Source of the DNA: Prevotella corporis DSM 18810 = JCM 8529
Lineage (GTDB): Bacteria > Bacteroidota > Bacteroidia > Bacteroidales > Bacteroidaceae
Direction of reading: 5' to 3'
Length of the DNA: 64,000 nt
NCBI RefSeq assembly: GCF_000430525.1
Contig: NZ_AUME01000002.1
Coordinates: 62,001-126,000, forward strand
In this document: positions 17,926 to 27,381 of the stretch, in pieces
Numbering within the stretch: the first letter of the stretch is position 1
Layout of the letters: each line of letters opens with the position of its first letter
Translations under genes and position numbers: made by a program
Notes under the pieces: generated by a model
Told to the model about the DNA's origin: nothing
Databases searched by the model: none
What the model saw: the letters and a program-made list of their open reading frames with translations, nothing else

Positions 17926-17950
17926 TACCTTTGAGGCATGAAACGTTTCA
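17926..17950 (+). promoter_or_regulatory. -7 box with adjacent palindrome TGAAACGTTTCA (possible operator)
   Basis: TACCTTTG at 17926-17933 matches the -7 consensus. TGAAACGTTTCA at 17939-17950 is a perfect 12-bp palindrome covering the predicted start site, a LacI/GalR-like operator shape. A second copy of its core, AAACGTTTCA, is at 19561-19570 on the other side of the two-gene islet. Regulation is an inference. Confidence 0.4.
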
Positions 17951-17993
17951 GTAATAATAGTTTTACATTAATTTAAATTTAAAATCAAAAAGC

Positions 17994-18890
17994 ATGAAAA
18001 AGTATTATTTTTTTATTTTTATTGTAGCATTTATATGCTCTAGTTGTTCCAATGAATTGGAAGAAAAAAGTAATTTGGCAGAAAACGACTCTAAGGAGTT
18101 AATATTGCTTAAAGAAAATCTAAGTAATTTTAACAAAGATTATTCCCTCTTGAACTTCGATAATGGTTTGAGATATAATAGAGCTAAAAAATATTCTTGG
18201 TTTAAAAGGGTTCTTCTTACCGCAGTAGCAGATGTTGGTGCTTATTTAGCAGACGGCAAGGTGTCAGATGCTGTTACTGCCTCTACTTTAACTTGGAATA
18301 TTTTAAAAGAAAGAAATGCAGAAATAGAGAAAGCAAATAAAGATGTAGAAGCTGACAAACAAGCGAGTGCTTGTGTATTTAAAGATAGCCCAAGCGTATA
18401 TCTTGAGAAAAGAGAAACAATTGGGGATATACATAATTTTCTTTCTGTAAAATTGATACAAGAATTTGGAGATACTATTAGTGAAGTACCTTCAGAAAAA
18501 TTAATAAAGTCTATTTATAAAGATATTAAAGATTTTAATTTAGCTGTTAATGAGGATATTGATATTCAAAACTCTATCAAGAATATAGATAAAATACTTA
18601 ATGCATTCAATCCGGATTTAAGCGTTTCTGAAAATTTCAATAATTTAAAAAATATAACAACTGATCGTGTTACAAAAGAAATGTTTGATGTATGCAGTAT
18701 TGTTGTAGAGGGATTAGAAAATATTCCTGATACAGACACTACTTACATAAAAAAGGTAAACGCAACTATAGAAGATTCAAATCTTAGTGACGAAATTAAA
18801 GAAAATCTATTGAAATCAGTATCAATTGCTAATTCAAGTGCTTTATTATGGAATACCGATGCACTTTTAAAAACAAGAAACAATGAATAG
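17994..18890 (+). CDS. Putative lipoprotein of unknown function, AT-rich gene
   Basis: A 298-residue protein with a signal peptide and lipobox (FICSSC, Cys18 followed by SNELEEK), so probably membrane-anchored. The mature part is mostly helical and charged, with one mildly hydrophobic segment (LLTAVADVGAYLADG, about 76-90) and repeated Asn/Asp/Lys-rich stretches. I do not recognise the family. Base composition is very different from the surroundings: three 60-base rows counted by hand (18001, 18361, 18541) give 23, 37 and 23% G+C. It overlaps the next gene by 8 bp (ATGAATAG), so the two are translationally coupled. Recent acquisition is likely. Confidence 0.75.
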   Translation: MKKYYFFIFIVAFICSSCSNELEEKSNLAENDSKELILLKENLSNFNKDYSLLNFDNGLRYNRAKKYSWFKRVLLTAVADVGAYLADGKVSDAVTASTLTWNILKERNAEIEKANKDVEADKQASACVFKDSPSVYLEKRETIGDIHNFLSVKLIQEFGDTISEVPSEKLIKSIYKDIKDFNLAVNEDIDIQNSIKNIDKILNAFNPDLSVSENFNNLKNITTDRVTKEMFDVCSIVVEGLENIPDTDTTYIKKVNATIEDSNLSDEIKENLLKSVSIANSSALLWNTDALLKTRNNE

Positions 18891-19389
18891 AAACAAAGTA
18901 TTTTTAGTTTTGGCTTTTTTCTGCCTGTTTCCATTAACAAATTTCGCTCAAAAAGGTAAATCCGACATTATGCTTCAATTTGAAGGGTGCGCATTCGGAG
19001 ATATGAAACCAGAAGAACGGGCAATAGTAGGTAATTATTACATCACCAACAGACTGTATGTAGGTACAAGACTGACAGATGCGACTTTGTTGATGAAGCA
19101 GGATGACAAGCGAGAGTATTTCAAGACAAGAAGCTATGGATTGAATGTGGGGTATAGAGTGATAAAAGACGACTTGTTCAACCTCATCACAGAGGCTGGT
19201 TACAGCCTTTCTTTGAAAAGTAGTGATTGGAGATACAACACTTGTCATTTGATGTGCTACATAGAAATAGAACACCACAAAATGTTCTTTCGCTTTGGTA
19301 TAGGTGGGAAACATTATGACACGCGTGGTGCTGCACACAAGAACTATTTAAAGCCAATAGGCAGTCTTGGGTTTGGTATTAGAATTTAA
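18883..19389 (+). CDS. Small outer-membrane beta-barrel-like protein
   Basis: A 168-residue protein with a Sec signal peptide (VFLVLAFFCLFPLTNFAQ, cleavage after Ala-Gln likely). It is followed by alternating amphipathic stretches (YYITNRLYVGTRL, SYGLNVGYRV, LITEAGYSLSL, KMFFRFGIGGKHY) and a C-terminal strand GSLGFGIRI, as expected for an eight-strand outer-membrane barrel. It has no enzyme motif. The start codon overlaps the end of the upstream lipoprotein gene, so the two products probably work together. It is less AT-rich than its partner. A hairpin terminator follows 15 bp after the stop. Confidence 0.72.
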   Translation: MNRNKVFLVLAFFCLFPLTNFAQKGKSDIMLQFEGCAFGDMKPEERAIVGNYYITNRLYVGTRLTDATLLMKQDDKREYFKTRSYGLNVGYRVIKDDLFNLITEAGYSLSLKSSDWRYNTCHLMCYIEIEHHKMFFRFGIGGKHYDTRGAAHKNYLKPIGSLGFGIRI

Positions 19390-19403
19390 ACTTCATAGAA
19401 ACT

Positions 19404-19464
19404 AAAAAGATGTGAGAAACAGAAACCTTATGTATTTAAGGAGACTGCAACTCGCATCTTTTTT
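19404..19464 (+). terminator. Terminator after the AT-rich gene pair
   Basis: AAAAAGATGTGAG (19404-19416) pairs with CTCGCATCTTTTT (19451-19463) with a single mismatch. The T-run belongs to the right arm, so the hairpin can act on both strands. Confidence 0.65.
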
Positions 19465-19719
19465 CTTTATCTTATATACGCTCTCTATCAATATATTTAC
19501 ACTTTATATACATAGAAACATCCAAGTATCAAATTGTATGTTTATGGCTGCTAAGGGATTAAACGTTTCATAGAACTTGCACTAAAAAACGGTCATAATT
19601 GCAAGGTGAACTTTACAAAATGATAGTTACAGAGAGATAGAACTAAATAAAAATAGGATAAAAAAAGAAAAAGGAAGTGTTTTTTTGAGAGGAAGTTATC
19701 TTTTATATATTTTTTTTTA

Positions 19720-19727
19720 TAACTTTG
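19720..19727 (+). promoter_or_regulatory. -7 box (TAACTTTG) of pckA
   Basis: A perfect TAnnTTTG match preceded by a long AT tract. A clear TTTG at -33 is lacking. The predicted start near 19734 gives a leader of about 140 nt, longer than most in this window. Confidence 0.55.
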
Positions 19728-19875
19728 CCACAATAATTATAGTCTTATCCGCATATTGAATTCAAACGATTAGGATAGAAAGCGCCAAGATTGTGGCCAA
19801 AAGCAATGGTTTTGAAGGTATAAAGATTGAAGTAAGTAATATAAATATTTTTCAACTAAATACATTTTTAAAGTA

Positions 19876-21489
19876 ATGGCAAAGTTTGATAAAAGCGTAC
19901 TTGAAAAGTACGGTATCACAGGAACAACAGAAGTTGTTTACAATCCTTCTTATGAGGTTTTGTTCGAAGAAGAAACAAAAGAAGGTCTCGAAGGTTTTGA
20001 AAAAGGTCAGGTTTCAGAACTTGGTGCAGTAAACGTAATGACAGGTGTTTACACTGGTCGTTCACCTAAAGATAAATTCATCGTTGACGACGAGAACTCG
20101 CATGACACCGTTTGGTGGACATCCGACGAATACAAGAACGACAACAAGAAAGCATCAAAAGAGGCTTGGGCTGCCGTAAACAGCATCGCCAAGAAAGAAT
20201 TGTCCAACAAGAGATTGTTCGTGGTTGACGGTTTCTGCGGTGCCAACAAGGATACCCGCATGAAGATTCGCTTCATCATGGAAGTAGCATGGCAGGCTCA
20301 CTTCGTTTCCAACATGTTCATCAAGCCTATCAATCAGGAAGAGCTTGACCAAGAGCCCGACTTCATCGTTTACAATGCTTCAAAGGCTAAAGTTGAAAAT
20401 TACAAGGAACTCGGCTTGAACTCTGAGACCGCAGTTGTGTTCAACGTTACAACCAAGGAGCAGGTTATCATCAACACATGGTACGGCGGTGAAATGAAGA
20501 AGGGTATGTTCTCAATGATGAACTACTACTTGCCATTGAAGGGCATCGCTTCTATGCACTGCTCTGCCAACACAGATCTCAACGGTAAGAATACAGCAAT
20601 CTTCTTCGGTCTCTCTGGTACAGGTAAGACAACATTGTCAACCGATCCAAAGCGCCTTCTTATCGGCGACGATGAGCACGGATGGGACGACAACGGTGTG
20701 TTCAACTTCGAAGGTGGCTGCTATGCAAAGGTGATCAACCTCGACAAAGAGTCTGAGCCAGACATCTACGCCGCTATCAAGCGCAACGCTCTTCTTGAGA
20801 ACGTAACTCTTGACGCACAGGGCAAAATTGATTTCGCAGACAAGAGCACAACAGAGAATACTCGTGTCTCTTACCCTATCACCCACATTAAGAACATCGT
20901 TCGCCCCATCTCAGCTGGTCCAGCTGCAAAACAGGTAATCTTCCTGTCTGCTGACGCATTCGGTGTACTTCCTCCAGTATCAATCTTGACTCCAGAGCAG
21001 ACCAAGTACTACTTCCTCTCTGGCTTCACAGCAAAATTGGCTGGTACAGAACGTGGTATCACTGAACCAACTCCAACATTCTCTGCTTGCTTCGGTCAGG
21101 CTTTCTTGGAACTTCATCCAACAAAGTATGCTGAGGAATTGGTAAAGAAGATGGAAAAGAACGGCGCCAAGGCTTACTTAGTTAACACGGGTTGGAACGG
21201 ATCAGGCAAGCGTATCTCCATCAAGGACACACGTGGCATTATCGACGCAATCCTTGATGGCAGCATCAACAAGGCTGACACAAAGCAAATTCCTTACTTC
21301 AACTTCGCTGTTCCTACAACTCTTCCAGGTGTTGACACCAACATCCTCGACCCACGCGACACATACGCTGACGCAGCACAGTGGGATGAGAAGGCTAAGG
21401 ACCTCGCAGCACGCTTCCAGAAGAACTTTGTCAAATACACTGGCAATGAGGCTGGTAAGGCTCTCGTAGCAGCTGGTCCACAGCTCTAA
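19876..21489 (+). CDS. pckA: Phosphoenolpyruvate carboxykinase (ATP)
   Basis: A 537-residue ATP-type PEPCK interconverting oxaloacetate and PEP. The kinase-1a P-loop [11 protein letters not shown] is at about 246-256, followed by the kinase-2 metal site [10 protein letters not shown]. The substrate-site text [14 protein letters not shown] lies near 59-72, and GWNGSGKRI is near the C-terminus. In saccharolytic Bacteroidales the enzyme commonly runs in the PEP-carboxylating direction during succinate and propionate formation; this is family knowledge. It has its own promoter and a strong terminator. Confidence 0.96.
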   Translation: MAKFDKSVLEKYGITGTTEVVYNPSYEVLFEEETKEGLEGFEKGQVSELGAVNVMTGVYTGRSPKDKFIVDDENSHDTVWWTSDEYKNDNKKASKEAWAAVNSIAKKELSNKRLFVVDGFCGANKDTRMKIRFIMEVAWQAHFVSNMFIKPINQEELDQEPDFIVYNASKAKVENYKELGLNSETAVVFNVTTKEQVIINTWYGGEMKKGMFSMMNYYLPLKGIASMHCSANTDLNGKNTAIFFGLSGTGKTTLSTDPKRLLIGDDEHGWDDNGVFNFEGGCYAKVINLDKESEPDIYAAIKRNALLENVTLDAQGKIDFADKSTTENTRVSYPITHIKNIVRPISAGPAAKQVIFLSADAFGVLPPVSILTPEQTKYYFLSGFTAKLAGTERGITEPTPTFSACFGQAFLELHPTKYAEELVKKMEKNGAKAYLVNTGWNGSGKRISIKDTRGIIDAILDGSINKADTKQIPYFNFAVPTTLPGVDTNILDPRDTYADAAQWDEKAKDLAARFQKNFVKYTGNEAGKALVAAGPQL

Positions 21490-21513
21490 TAGCAAAAGAT
21501 GACAATTTAAGAT

Positions 21514-21550
21514 AAAAAAGCCCTGTTCTCCTGAAGAACAGGGCTTTTTA
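21514..21550 (+). terminator. Intrinsic terminator of pckA
   Basis: The left arm AAAAAGCCCTGTTCT pairs perfectly with AGAACAGGGCTTTTT (right arm 21535-21549) around a short CCTGA loop, 25 bp after the pckA stop. It is symmetrical enough to work on both strands. Confidence 0.92.
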
Positions 21551-21649
21551 GTATAACAAATCAGTACTAAACAAACTTAAAAAACATGGTTATATACCAT
21601 ATTTTACATAATTAACGAGTAAAAAGCACTTTATCTAAAGAATTCTAAT

Positions 21650-21657
21650 TAAATTTG
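21650..21657 (+). promoter_or_regulatory. -7 box (TAAATTTG) for the DUF6242 gene and envelope cluster
   Basis: A perfect TAnnTTTG match 27 bp upstream of the ATG at 21684. No clear -33 box is seen at the standard distance. Confidence 0.5.
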
Positions 21658-21683
21658 CATCCAAATTGAATTATTAGCATTTC

Positions 21684-23054
21684 ATGAGAAATAAGATATA
21701 TTCCCTTTTTGCTATCCTTACAGCATCACTCTTGTTGACTTCATGTATGAAGGACGAAGAGACAGACAAGAATAACGTAACTTACGGCGACACAGCTATC
21801 ACGGCTTTCTCACTGGGCACACTGAATCAAGTTTGCCATACCATCAACAAAGCCGGCGGGGACTCAATCTACACCACAACGTTCAAAGCTGAGGCGTATA
21901 AATTCTACATTGATCAGGCACAAGGACTGATTTACAACCCCGACTCTTTGCCATACGGCACCGATATCGCACATGTTCTGGCCAAGACCTCTGCGAAAAA
22001 CGGAGGCATCGTCTCGATAAAATCGACAACCGACGAGAGCCTGAAGTATTTCTCTGAGAAAGATTCAACTGACTTTACCAACCCACGCACACTGATTGTC
22101 ACCTCGCGAGATGGCAAAAGCTACCGCCAATACAAGGTTACGGTGAACGCTCACAAGCAACAAGGTGACGTTTTCTCATGGTCAACCATGCCAGCGAGCG
22201 CCGATTTGGAACAACTGGATGGGCATAAGGCTGTCGCTTTCGGTGGTAAGGTGTTCGTATTTGGAAACAAGGACAGTCTCACCCACGGCTATTATACCGC
22301 CGAAGGAGATGGACAGACATGGACTCAGCTGCCAACAACTTTTGCAGCAGATACATATAAGGGTGTCATCGCTCACGAAAACAATCTCTATCTTGTAGAA
22401 AACGGAGTGGTAAAACGCTCTGCCGACGGACTGACATGGACGTCTGTCAGCTCCACCTCACTCGCACGGTTGGTGGCAGAAACCAAAACAGAGTTATACG
22501 GTCTTTCAACAGCTGGCACTTTGTACGTATCGAAAGACAACGGCGTATCATGGGCAGCCGAAGAACTCGATGACGAGGCTTCAAAACTTCCCAATGCAAA
22601 CTTCGGTTACATTGCAAAACCACTGACAACCAACAGCACCATCGAGTGCATCATGATGGTTGGAACATCGGGAACACAGCCAAATGCGGTTATTTGGACA
22701 AAACTCGTTGACCAACAGTCAGCCTCCAACTACAAATGGAGTTTCGTTGAGGCTAACAATGCTTACTCGCTGCCTAATTACACAGACCTAACGCTACTGA
22801 ATTACGACGAAAAGGCATTGACAATGGGCATCGATAACGGTGCTTTCGCAAAGATACTCTCAAGCGAGGACGGCGGTATCACATGGAAAAGATTTACCAA
22901 ATTTGCCTATCCTGCTGACGCAACAGTTTCCGGCTCATTTGCAGCGACTGTCGATAGCCAGCAATATATATGGCTGATCAGCGGAGGGAAAGTATGGCGC
23001 GGCCGACTTAACAGCGCCGGATGGATAAAGGGACAGACTGCATTTACAGAATAA
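21684..23054 (+). CDS. DUF6242-type lipoprotein (beta-propeller-like)
   Basis: A 456-residue lipoprotein with signal peptide and lipobox LLTSC (Cys21, then MKDEE). The N-terminal domain (DTAITAFSLGTLNQ and following) and the C-terminal series of short beta repeats, each with a Trp near a Ser/Asp-Gly turn (DGQTWTQLP, DGLTWTSV, NGVSWAAEE, GGITWKRF), fit the DUF6242 family and look like a BNR/sialidase-type propeller. Function is unknown; it is probably displayed on an envelope membrane. It stands 113 bp ahead of the DUF6089 gene at the head of the uppS-bamA cluster. Confidence 0.78.
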   Translation: MRNKIYSLFAILTASLLLTSCMKDEETDKNNVTYGDTAITAFSLGTLNQVCHTINKAGGDSIYTTTFKAEAYKFYIDQAQGLIYNPDSLPYGTDIAHVLAKTSAKNGGIVSIKSTTDESLKYFSEKDSTDFTNPRTLIVTSRDGKSYRQYKVTVNAHKQQGDVFSWSTMPASADLEQLDGHKAVAFGGKVFVFGNKDSLTHGYYTAEGDGQTWTQLPTTFAADTYKGVIAHENNLYLVENGVVKRSADGLTWTSVSSTSLARLVAETKTELYGLSTAGTLYVSKDNGVSWAAEELDDEASKLPNANFGYIAKPLTTNSTIECIMMVGTSGTQPNAVIWTKLVDQQSASNYKWSFVEANNAYSLPNYTDLTLLNYDEKALTMGIDNGAFAKILSSEDGGITWKRFTKFAYPADATVSGSFAATVDSQQYIWLISGGKVWRGRLNSAGWIKGQTAFTE

Positions 23055-23167
23055 TCCAGCATACATGCAGAGTCCCCGACTTGTTGACTATTGATAAAAT
23101 AAGACCTGACGGCCGACAAAAAGACAGTCAAAGAAACCAATAAAGGGAAGTAAGGCTTAGACAATAA

Positions 23168-23860
23168 ATGAAAAATATTCTGTTCTACATATTACTTATG
23201 ATTGCTGCTGTCCCCGCAAAGGCACAGGATGGAGAGGAATATAGAATGGAAATAGGTGCTGGAGCTGGATTGACGGGCTACCTTGGCGACTTCAATGGCT
23301 CACTAACCAAAGACTTACAACCAATGGGAAGCTTATTGGCGCGCTATAATTTCAACCCTTACATGGGGCTGAAGATGAATGTATCGTATGGCAAGATGAA
23401 AGGAAAATCAAGCGACGTAAAGACCTACTATCCCAAGTTCGCAGAAAATCCATACGAATTTAACAATACGCTGATTGACGTCGGGCTGACATACGAATAC
23501 AATTTCTGGCCCTATGGCACAGGAAGAGAGTACAGGGGGGCAAAGCGTCTGACACCATTCGTTTTCGGTGGCTTTGGCGCAACCTACGTAAAGCTCGACA
23601 AAGGAGACAAGAAATCAGTCTTTTCGGCAAACTTGCCGATTGGAATTGGTGTCAAATATAAATTAGGTGAACGAACGAACATTGGCCTTGAGTGGGCCAT
23701 GCATTTCTCTTTATCCGACGAACTCGACGGACAGAAAGACCCTTACGACATCAAGAGCAGTGGAATCTTCAAGAACACCGACTGCTATTCATCACTACAG
23801 GTCACATTCACCTATAGTTTCATGGCCAAATGCAGGACTTGTCACAACGACGACGAGTAA
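23168..23860 (+). CDS. DUF6089-type outer-membrane beta-barrel protein
   Basis: A 230-residue protein with a Sec signal peptide ending VPAKAQ, followed by barrel-like strands (MEIGAGAGLTGYLGDFNG; SLLARYNFNPYMGLKMNVSYG; TLIDVGLTYEYNFWPYG) and a C-terminal pair LQVTFTYSF. The DUF6089 assignment rests on the GYLGDFNG start, the long YNFNPY and EFNNTLIDVGL segments and its place directly before uppS and bamA, which is conserved in Bacteroidales. A role in outer-membrane organisation is inferred from context. The unusual C-terminal tail MAKCRTCHNDDE holds a CxxC-like pair followed by His, not a proven cofactor site. Confidence 0.82.
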   Translation: MKNILFYILLMIAAVPAKAQDGEEYRMEIGAGAGLTGYLGDFNGSLTKDLQPMGSLLARYNFNPYMGLKMNVSYGKMKGKSSDVKTYYPKFAENPYEFNNTLIDVGLTYEYNFWPYGTGREYRGAKRLTPFVFGGFGATYVKLDKGDKKSVFSANLPIGIGVKYKLGERTNIGLEWAMHFSLSDELDGQKDPYDIKSSGIFKNTDCYSSLQVTFTYSFMAKCRTCHNDDE

Positions 23861-23909
23861 TGAGGCAGGCCTTCCATTCATTTAAGTAACGAAAAAATCT
23901 TCGCATTCT

Positions 23910-24656
23910 ATGGCAGAAGAACTGGATATGACACGAATACCGCAGCACATTGCCATCATCATGGACGGCAACGGACGCTGGGCAACTGAGCGAGGAAAGG
24001 AACGCTCATACGGCCATCAGGCTGGGGTTGACACCGTTCGGCGCATCACCTCCGAGTGTACGCGTTTGGGAGTGAAGTATCTTACACTTTACACCTTCTC
24101 GACCGAGAATTGGAACCGCCCCTCCGACGAGGTTGCAGCTTTGATGGGGTTAGTGCTTACATCGCTTGAGGACGAAATATTCATGAGGAACAATGTGCGT
24201 TTCCATGTTATCGGCGATATCGAACGTCTGCCTAAAGAAGTGCAGGACAAGCTTCAGGAAACCATGGACCACACCGCAAAGAACAATTCCATGACCATGG
24301 TAGTGGCACTGAGCTACTCATCGCGTTGGGAACTGACAAAGGCTGCACGCGACATTGCCAGGAAAGTGAGGAACAACGAGCTGAAAATCGAGGATATCAC
24401 AGAACAGACCATCAGCGAGAACTTGTGTACCCACTTCATGCCAGACCCCGAACTGTTAATCAGAACTGGCGGAGAACTACGCATTTCCAACTATATGCTG
24501 TGGCAGTTGGCCTATTCCGAGTTGTATTTCTGCAACACCTATTGGCCAGACTTCGACGAAGCCGACCTGCACAAGGCCATCATTGACTACCAAAGTCGCC
24601 AACGCCGCTTCGGTAAGACAGAGAAACAAGTTGAAACAGAACAAGAAAAAATATAA
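23910..24656 (+). CDS. uppS: Isoprenyl transferase (undecaprenyl diphosphate synthase)
   Basis: A 248-residue cis-prenyltransferase making the C55 lipid carrier for peptidoglycan and polysaccharide export. Region I is [13 protein letters not shown] with the catalytic Asp19. Region III contains [14 protein letters not shown], and region V is [17 protein letters not shown] with conserved Arg and Ser for diphosphate binding. GYGH is represented as SYGHQAG. The length is standard. It is followed 12 bp later by bamA, so they are co-transcribed. Confidence 0.95.
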   Translation: MAEELDMTRIPQHIAIIMDGNGRWATERGKERSYGHQAGVDTVRRITSECTRLGVKYLTLYTFSTENWNRPSDEVAALMGLVLTSLEDEIFMRNNVRFHVIGDIERLPKEVQDKLQETMDHTAKNNSMTMVVALSYSSRWELTKAARDIARKVRNNELKIEDITEQTISENLCTHFMPDPELLIRTGGELRISNYMLWQLAYSELYFCNTYWPDFDEADLHKAIIDYQSRQRRFGKTEKQVETEQEKI

Positions 24657-24668
24657 GATACGCTATCA

Positions 24669-27299
24669 ATGAATAGAATAAATAAGGTCCTGATTCTCAT
24701 GACCATAGTCCTCGGACTGGGTTTGCAGGCAAATGCCCAGGAGAAAATCGTAAATCCCACTATCACCTACGCAGGAAACCCACAAGTCTATAAACTGGCA
24801 GGATTGTCTGTGTCGGGCGTTGAAGGATATGAAGACTATGTACTGACGGGCATTTCCGGACTGACGGTAGGCCAGGAGCTCGAAATTCCTGGCACGGCAA
24901 TATCAGACGCCGTAAAACGCTATTGGAAACACGGTCTCTTCTCCGACGTCTCAATCGCCGTGGACTCACTCATTGGCAACAATGCCTATCTGCACATCTA
25001 TCTTCAGACCCGCCCTCGCGTATCAAGCATCAACTATCTCGGCCTGAAGAAATCAGAGCGCGATGATATGGAACAGAAACTTGGTCTGCTCAAGGGAGGA
25101 CAGATCACCCCGAACATGATTAACCGCGCACAGTTGCTTGCAAAGAAATATTTTGATGAAAAGGGCTACAAGGATGCCGTGGTCAACATTCGGCAGCGCG
25201 ATGACGTAACAGCCAAGAATCAAGTAATCCTTGACATTGACGTTGACAAGAAGGAAAAGAAGAAAGTCCGCAAGATCATCATCGAAGGTAACGAACAGAT
25301 TTCAGACAGCAAAATCAAGGGATCAATGTTCAAGAAAGGTGCGCTGGCAAAGACACACGAGGCTGGTAAATTGGGCAACCTTCTTAAATCAAAGAAATTC
25401 ACCCCAGAACGTTGGGAGGAAGACAAGAAGAACCTCATCGCCAAATACAACGAATATGGCTTCCGCGACGCAACCATCGTTAAGGACAGTGTTTGGAATG
25501 CCGATGCCAAGCACGTCAACGTTTATGTGAAAGTGGACGAGGGAAAAAAATATTACATCCGCAACATCACATGGGTGGGCAACACTGTCTATTCGACTGA
25601 TTATCTTTCCAAACTACTCGACATGCACAAGGGAGATGTCTATAATCAGAAGTACATGAGCAAACGACTCTCTGAGGACGATGATGCGGTGGGCAATGCC
25701 TATTGGAACAATGGCTACCTGTTCTACAATCTCCAACCAACTGAGGTGAATATTGTCGGCGATTCCATCGACCTTGAAATGCGTATCTACGAAGGACAAC
25801 AGGCCCACATCAACCGAGTTAGAATCAATGGAAACGATCGTCTCTATGAAAATGTGGTACGCCGCGAACTCCGCACAAAGCCAGGCGATCTCTTCTCAAA
25901 GGAGTCACTGCAGCGTACGGCTCGTGAACTGGCGTCGATGGGACACTTCGATCCAGAGTCCGTATCTCCTGATACAAAGCCTAACTATGAGGATGGTACA
26001 GTAGATATCGACTGGAATCTGAAACAGAAGGGCAACGACCAGATTGAATTCTCACTGGGTTGGGGACAGACAGGTGTGACGGGACGCATCGGATTAAAGC
26101 TGAACAACTTCTCCATGGCCAACCTTTTCCGCAAGAACAAGGAGCGCAGGGGTATCCTCCCCATCGGCGATGGCGAGACATTATCGCTGAGCGCACAGAC
26201 CAACGCCCGTTTCTACCAGTCATACAGTCTTCAATATGCCACCAACTGGTTAGGTGGGAAGCGCCCTATCCAGTTCACCGTAGGTTCGTACTTCTCAAAA
26301 ATGACTGACCTTTCGAACAATTATTACAACAGTGGTTATATGAACAATTATTATAATTATATGTACGGTTACGGAAATTACAATTATAATAATTACGAAA
26401 ATTACTCCGATCCCAACAAATACCTTCAGCTTTTGGGTGTCAACGTAGGTTGGGGAAAGCGTCTGTCATGGCCCGACGACTATTTCACGCTGTCATTGCA
26501 GCTTTCTTATCAGCGGTATATGCTTAAGAATTGGCGCTACTTCCTTATGACAAACGGAACAGCCAACAACTTGAACGTGAGCATCTCCATCAACCGCACA
26601 TCAACCGACAACCAACTGTTCCCACGTCGCGGTTCAGAATTTACGGCCTCATTGACCATCACCCCGCCTTGGTCTAAGTGGGACAAGAAAGATTACAAGA
26701 ACCTTGCCAAAGACGAAAATTCACCAACGTTCCAACAAGAGCAGCAAGAGAAATACAAATGGATTGAATACCACAAATGGAAGTTCAAGGCTCGCACGTT
26801 CACAGCGCTGACAAACGGCACGAAATGTTTCGTTTTGATGACCCGTGTTGAACTCGGTTTGCTCGGAAGCTACAACAAATACAAGAAAAGTCCGTTTGAG
26901 ACCTACTATATGGGTGGTGACGGCATGAGCGGTTACTCCAGCAACTACGCTGAGGAAACCATCGGACTGCGTGGTTACGACAACGGCGCCTTGACGCCAA
27001 GGGGGCAAGAGGGCTATGCCTACGAGCGCCTCTCACTCGAACTCCGTTATCCGTTCCTATTGGGCAACACCACTATTTACGGTCTTGGGTTTGTAGAGGC
27101 TGGTAACGCATGGAACGAGACCAAGAAGTTCAATCCGTTCGACATAAAGCGTTCTGCGGGAGTGGGTTTGCGCATCTTCTTGCCTATGGTCGGCATGATG
27201 GGTATCGACTGGGCCTACGGTTTCGACAAAGTCATTGGTCCCAATGGATTGAAGAAGGGCGGAAGCCAGTTCCACTTCATCTTAGGACAAGAATTCTAA
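24669..27299 (+). CDS. bamA: Outer membrane protein assembly factor BamA
   Basis: An 876-residue Omp85 protein that inserts beta-barrel proteins into the outer membrane. A signal peptide ends near ANAQ, then five POTRA domains span about 30-430 (for example VSSINYLGLKKSERDDM, KKVRKIIIEGNEQISDSKI, HINRVRINGNDRLYENVVRREL). The rest is a 16-strand barrel with the lid-lock motif ETIGLRGYDNG and a C-terminal aromatic residue (GQEF). One barrel loop at about 550-583 is an extremely Tyr/Asn-rich insert (such as NNYYNYMYGYGNYNYNNY). It is followed by three OmpH/Skp chaperone genes. Confidence 0.95.
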   Translation: MNRINKVLILMTIVLGLGLQANAQEKIVNPTITYAGNPQVYKLAGLSVSGVEGYEDYVLTGISGLTVGQELEIPGTAISDAVKRYWKHGLFSDVSIAVDSLIGNNAYLHIYLQTRPRVSSINYLGLKKSERDDMEQKLGLLKGGQITPNMINRAQLLAKKYFDEKGYKDAVVNIRQRDDVTAKNQVILDIDVDKKEKKKVRKIIIEGNEQISDSKIKGSMFKKGALAKTHEAGKLGNLLKSKKFTPERWEEDKKNLIAKYNEYGFRDATIVKDSVWNADAKHVNVYVKVDEGKKYYIRNITWVGNTVYSTDYLSKLLDMHKGDVYNQKYMSKRLSEDDDAVGNAYWNNGYLFYNLQPTEVNIVGDSIDLEMRIYEGQQAHINRVRINGNDRLYENVVRRELRTKPGDLFSKESLQRTARELASMGHFDPESVSPDTKPNYEDGTVDIDWNLKQKGNDQIEFSLGWGQTGVTGRIGLKLNNFSMANLFRKNKERRGILPIGDGETLSLSAQTNARFYQSYSLQYATNWLGGKRPIQFTVGSYFSKMTDLSNNYYNSGYMNNYYNYMYGYGNYNYNNYENYSDPNKYLQLLGVNVGWGKRLSWPDDYFTLSLQLSYQRYMLKNWRYFLMTNGTANNLNVSISINRTSTDNQLFPRRGSEFTASLTITPPWSKWDKKDYKNLAKDENSPTFQQEQQEKYKWIEYHKWKFKARTFTALTNGTKCFVLMTRVELGLLGSYNKYKKSPFETYYMGGDGMSGYSSNYAEETIGLRGYDNGALTPRGQEGYAYERLSLELRYPFLLGNTTIYGLGFVEAGNAWNETKKFNPFDIKRSAGVGLRIFLPMVGMMGIDWAYGFDKVIGPNGLKKGGSQFHFILGQEF

Positions 27300-27381
27300 T
27301 AAAATCAATAAAGGGAGACAAGCATACTAAACTTGCTTCTCTTCCCACCAACGAACTAAATAAATTCAAGGAGGGTTTATA

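Larger units (their letters stand above)
17410..17993. other. AT-rich divergent gap between upp and the lipoprotein gene
   Basis: 584 bp with the upp promoter near 17520 (minus) and a TACCTTTG box plus a 12-bp palindrome near 17930-17950 (plus). The stretch 17560-17930 is AT-rich and holds no gene or RNA that I recognise. Confidence 0.55.
19390..19875. other. Gap between the AT-rich pair and pckA
   Basis: 486 bp. It contains the terminator at 19404-19464, the second AAACGTTTCA at 19561-19570 and the pckA -7 box at 19720. No gene is apparent, and there is no 22-bp array. Confidence 0.55.
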
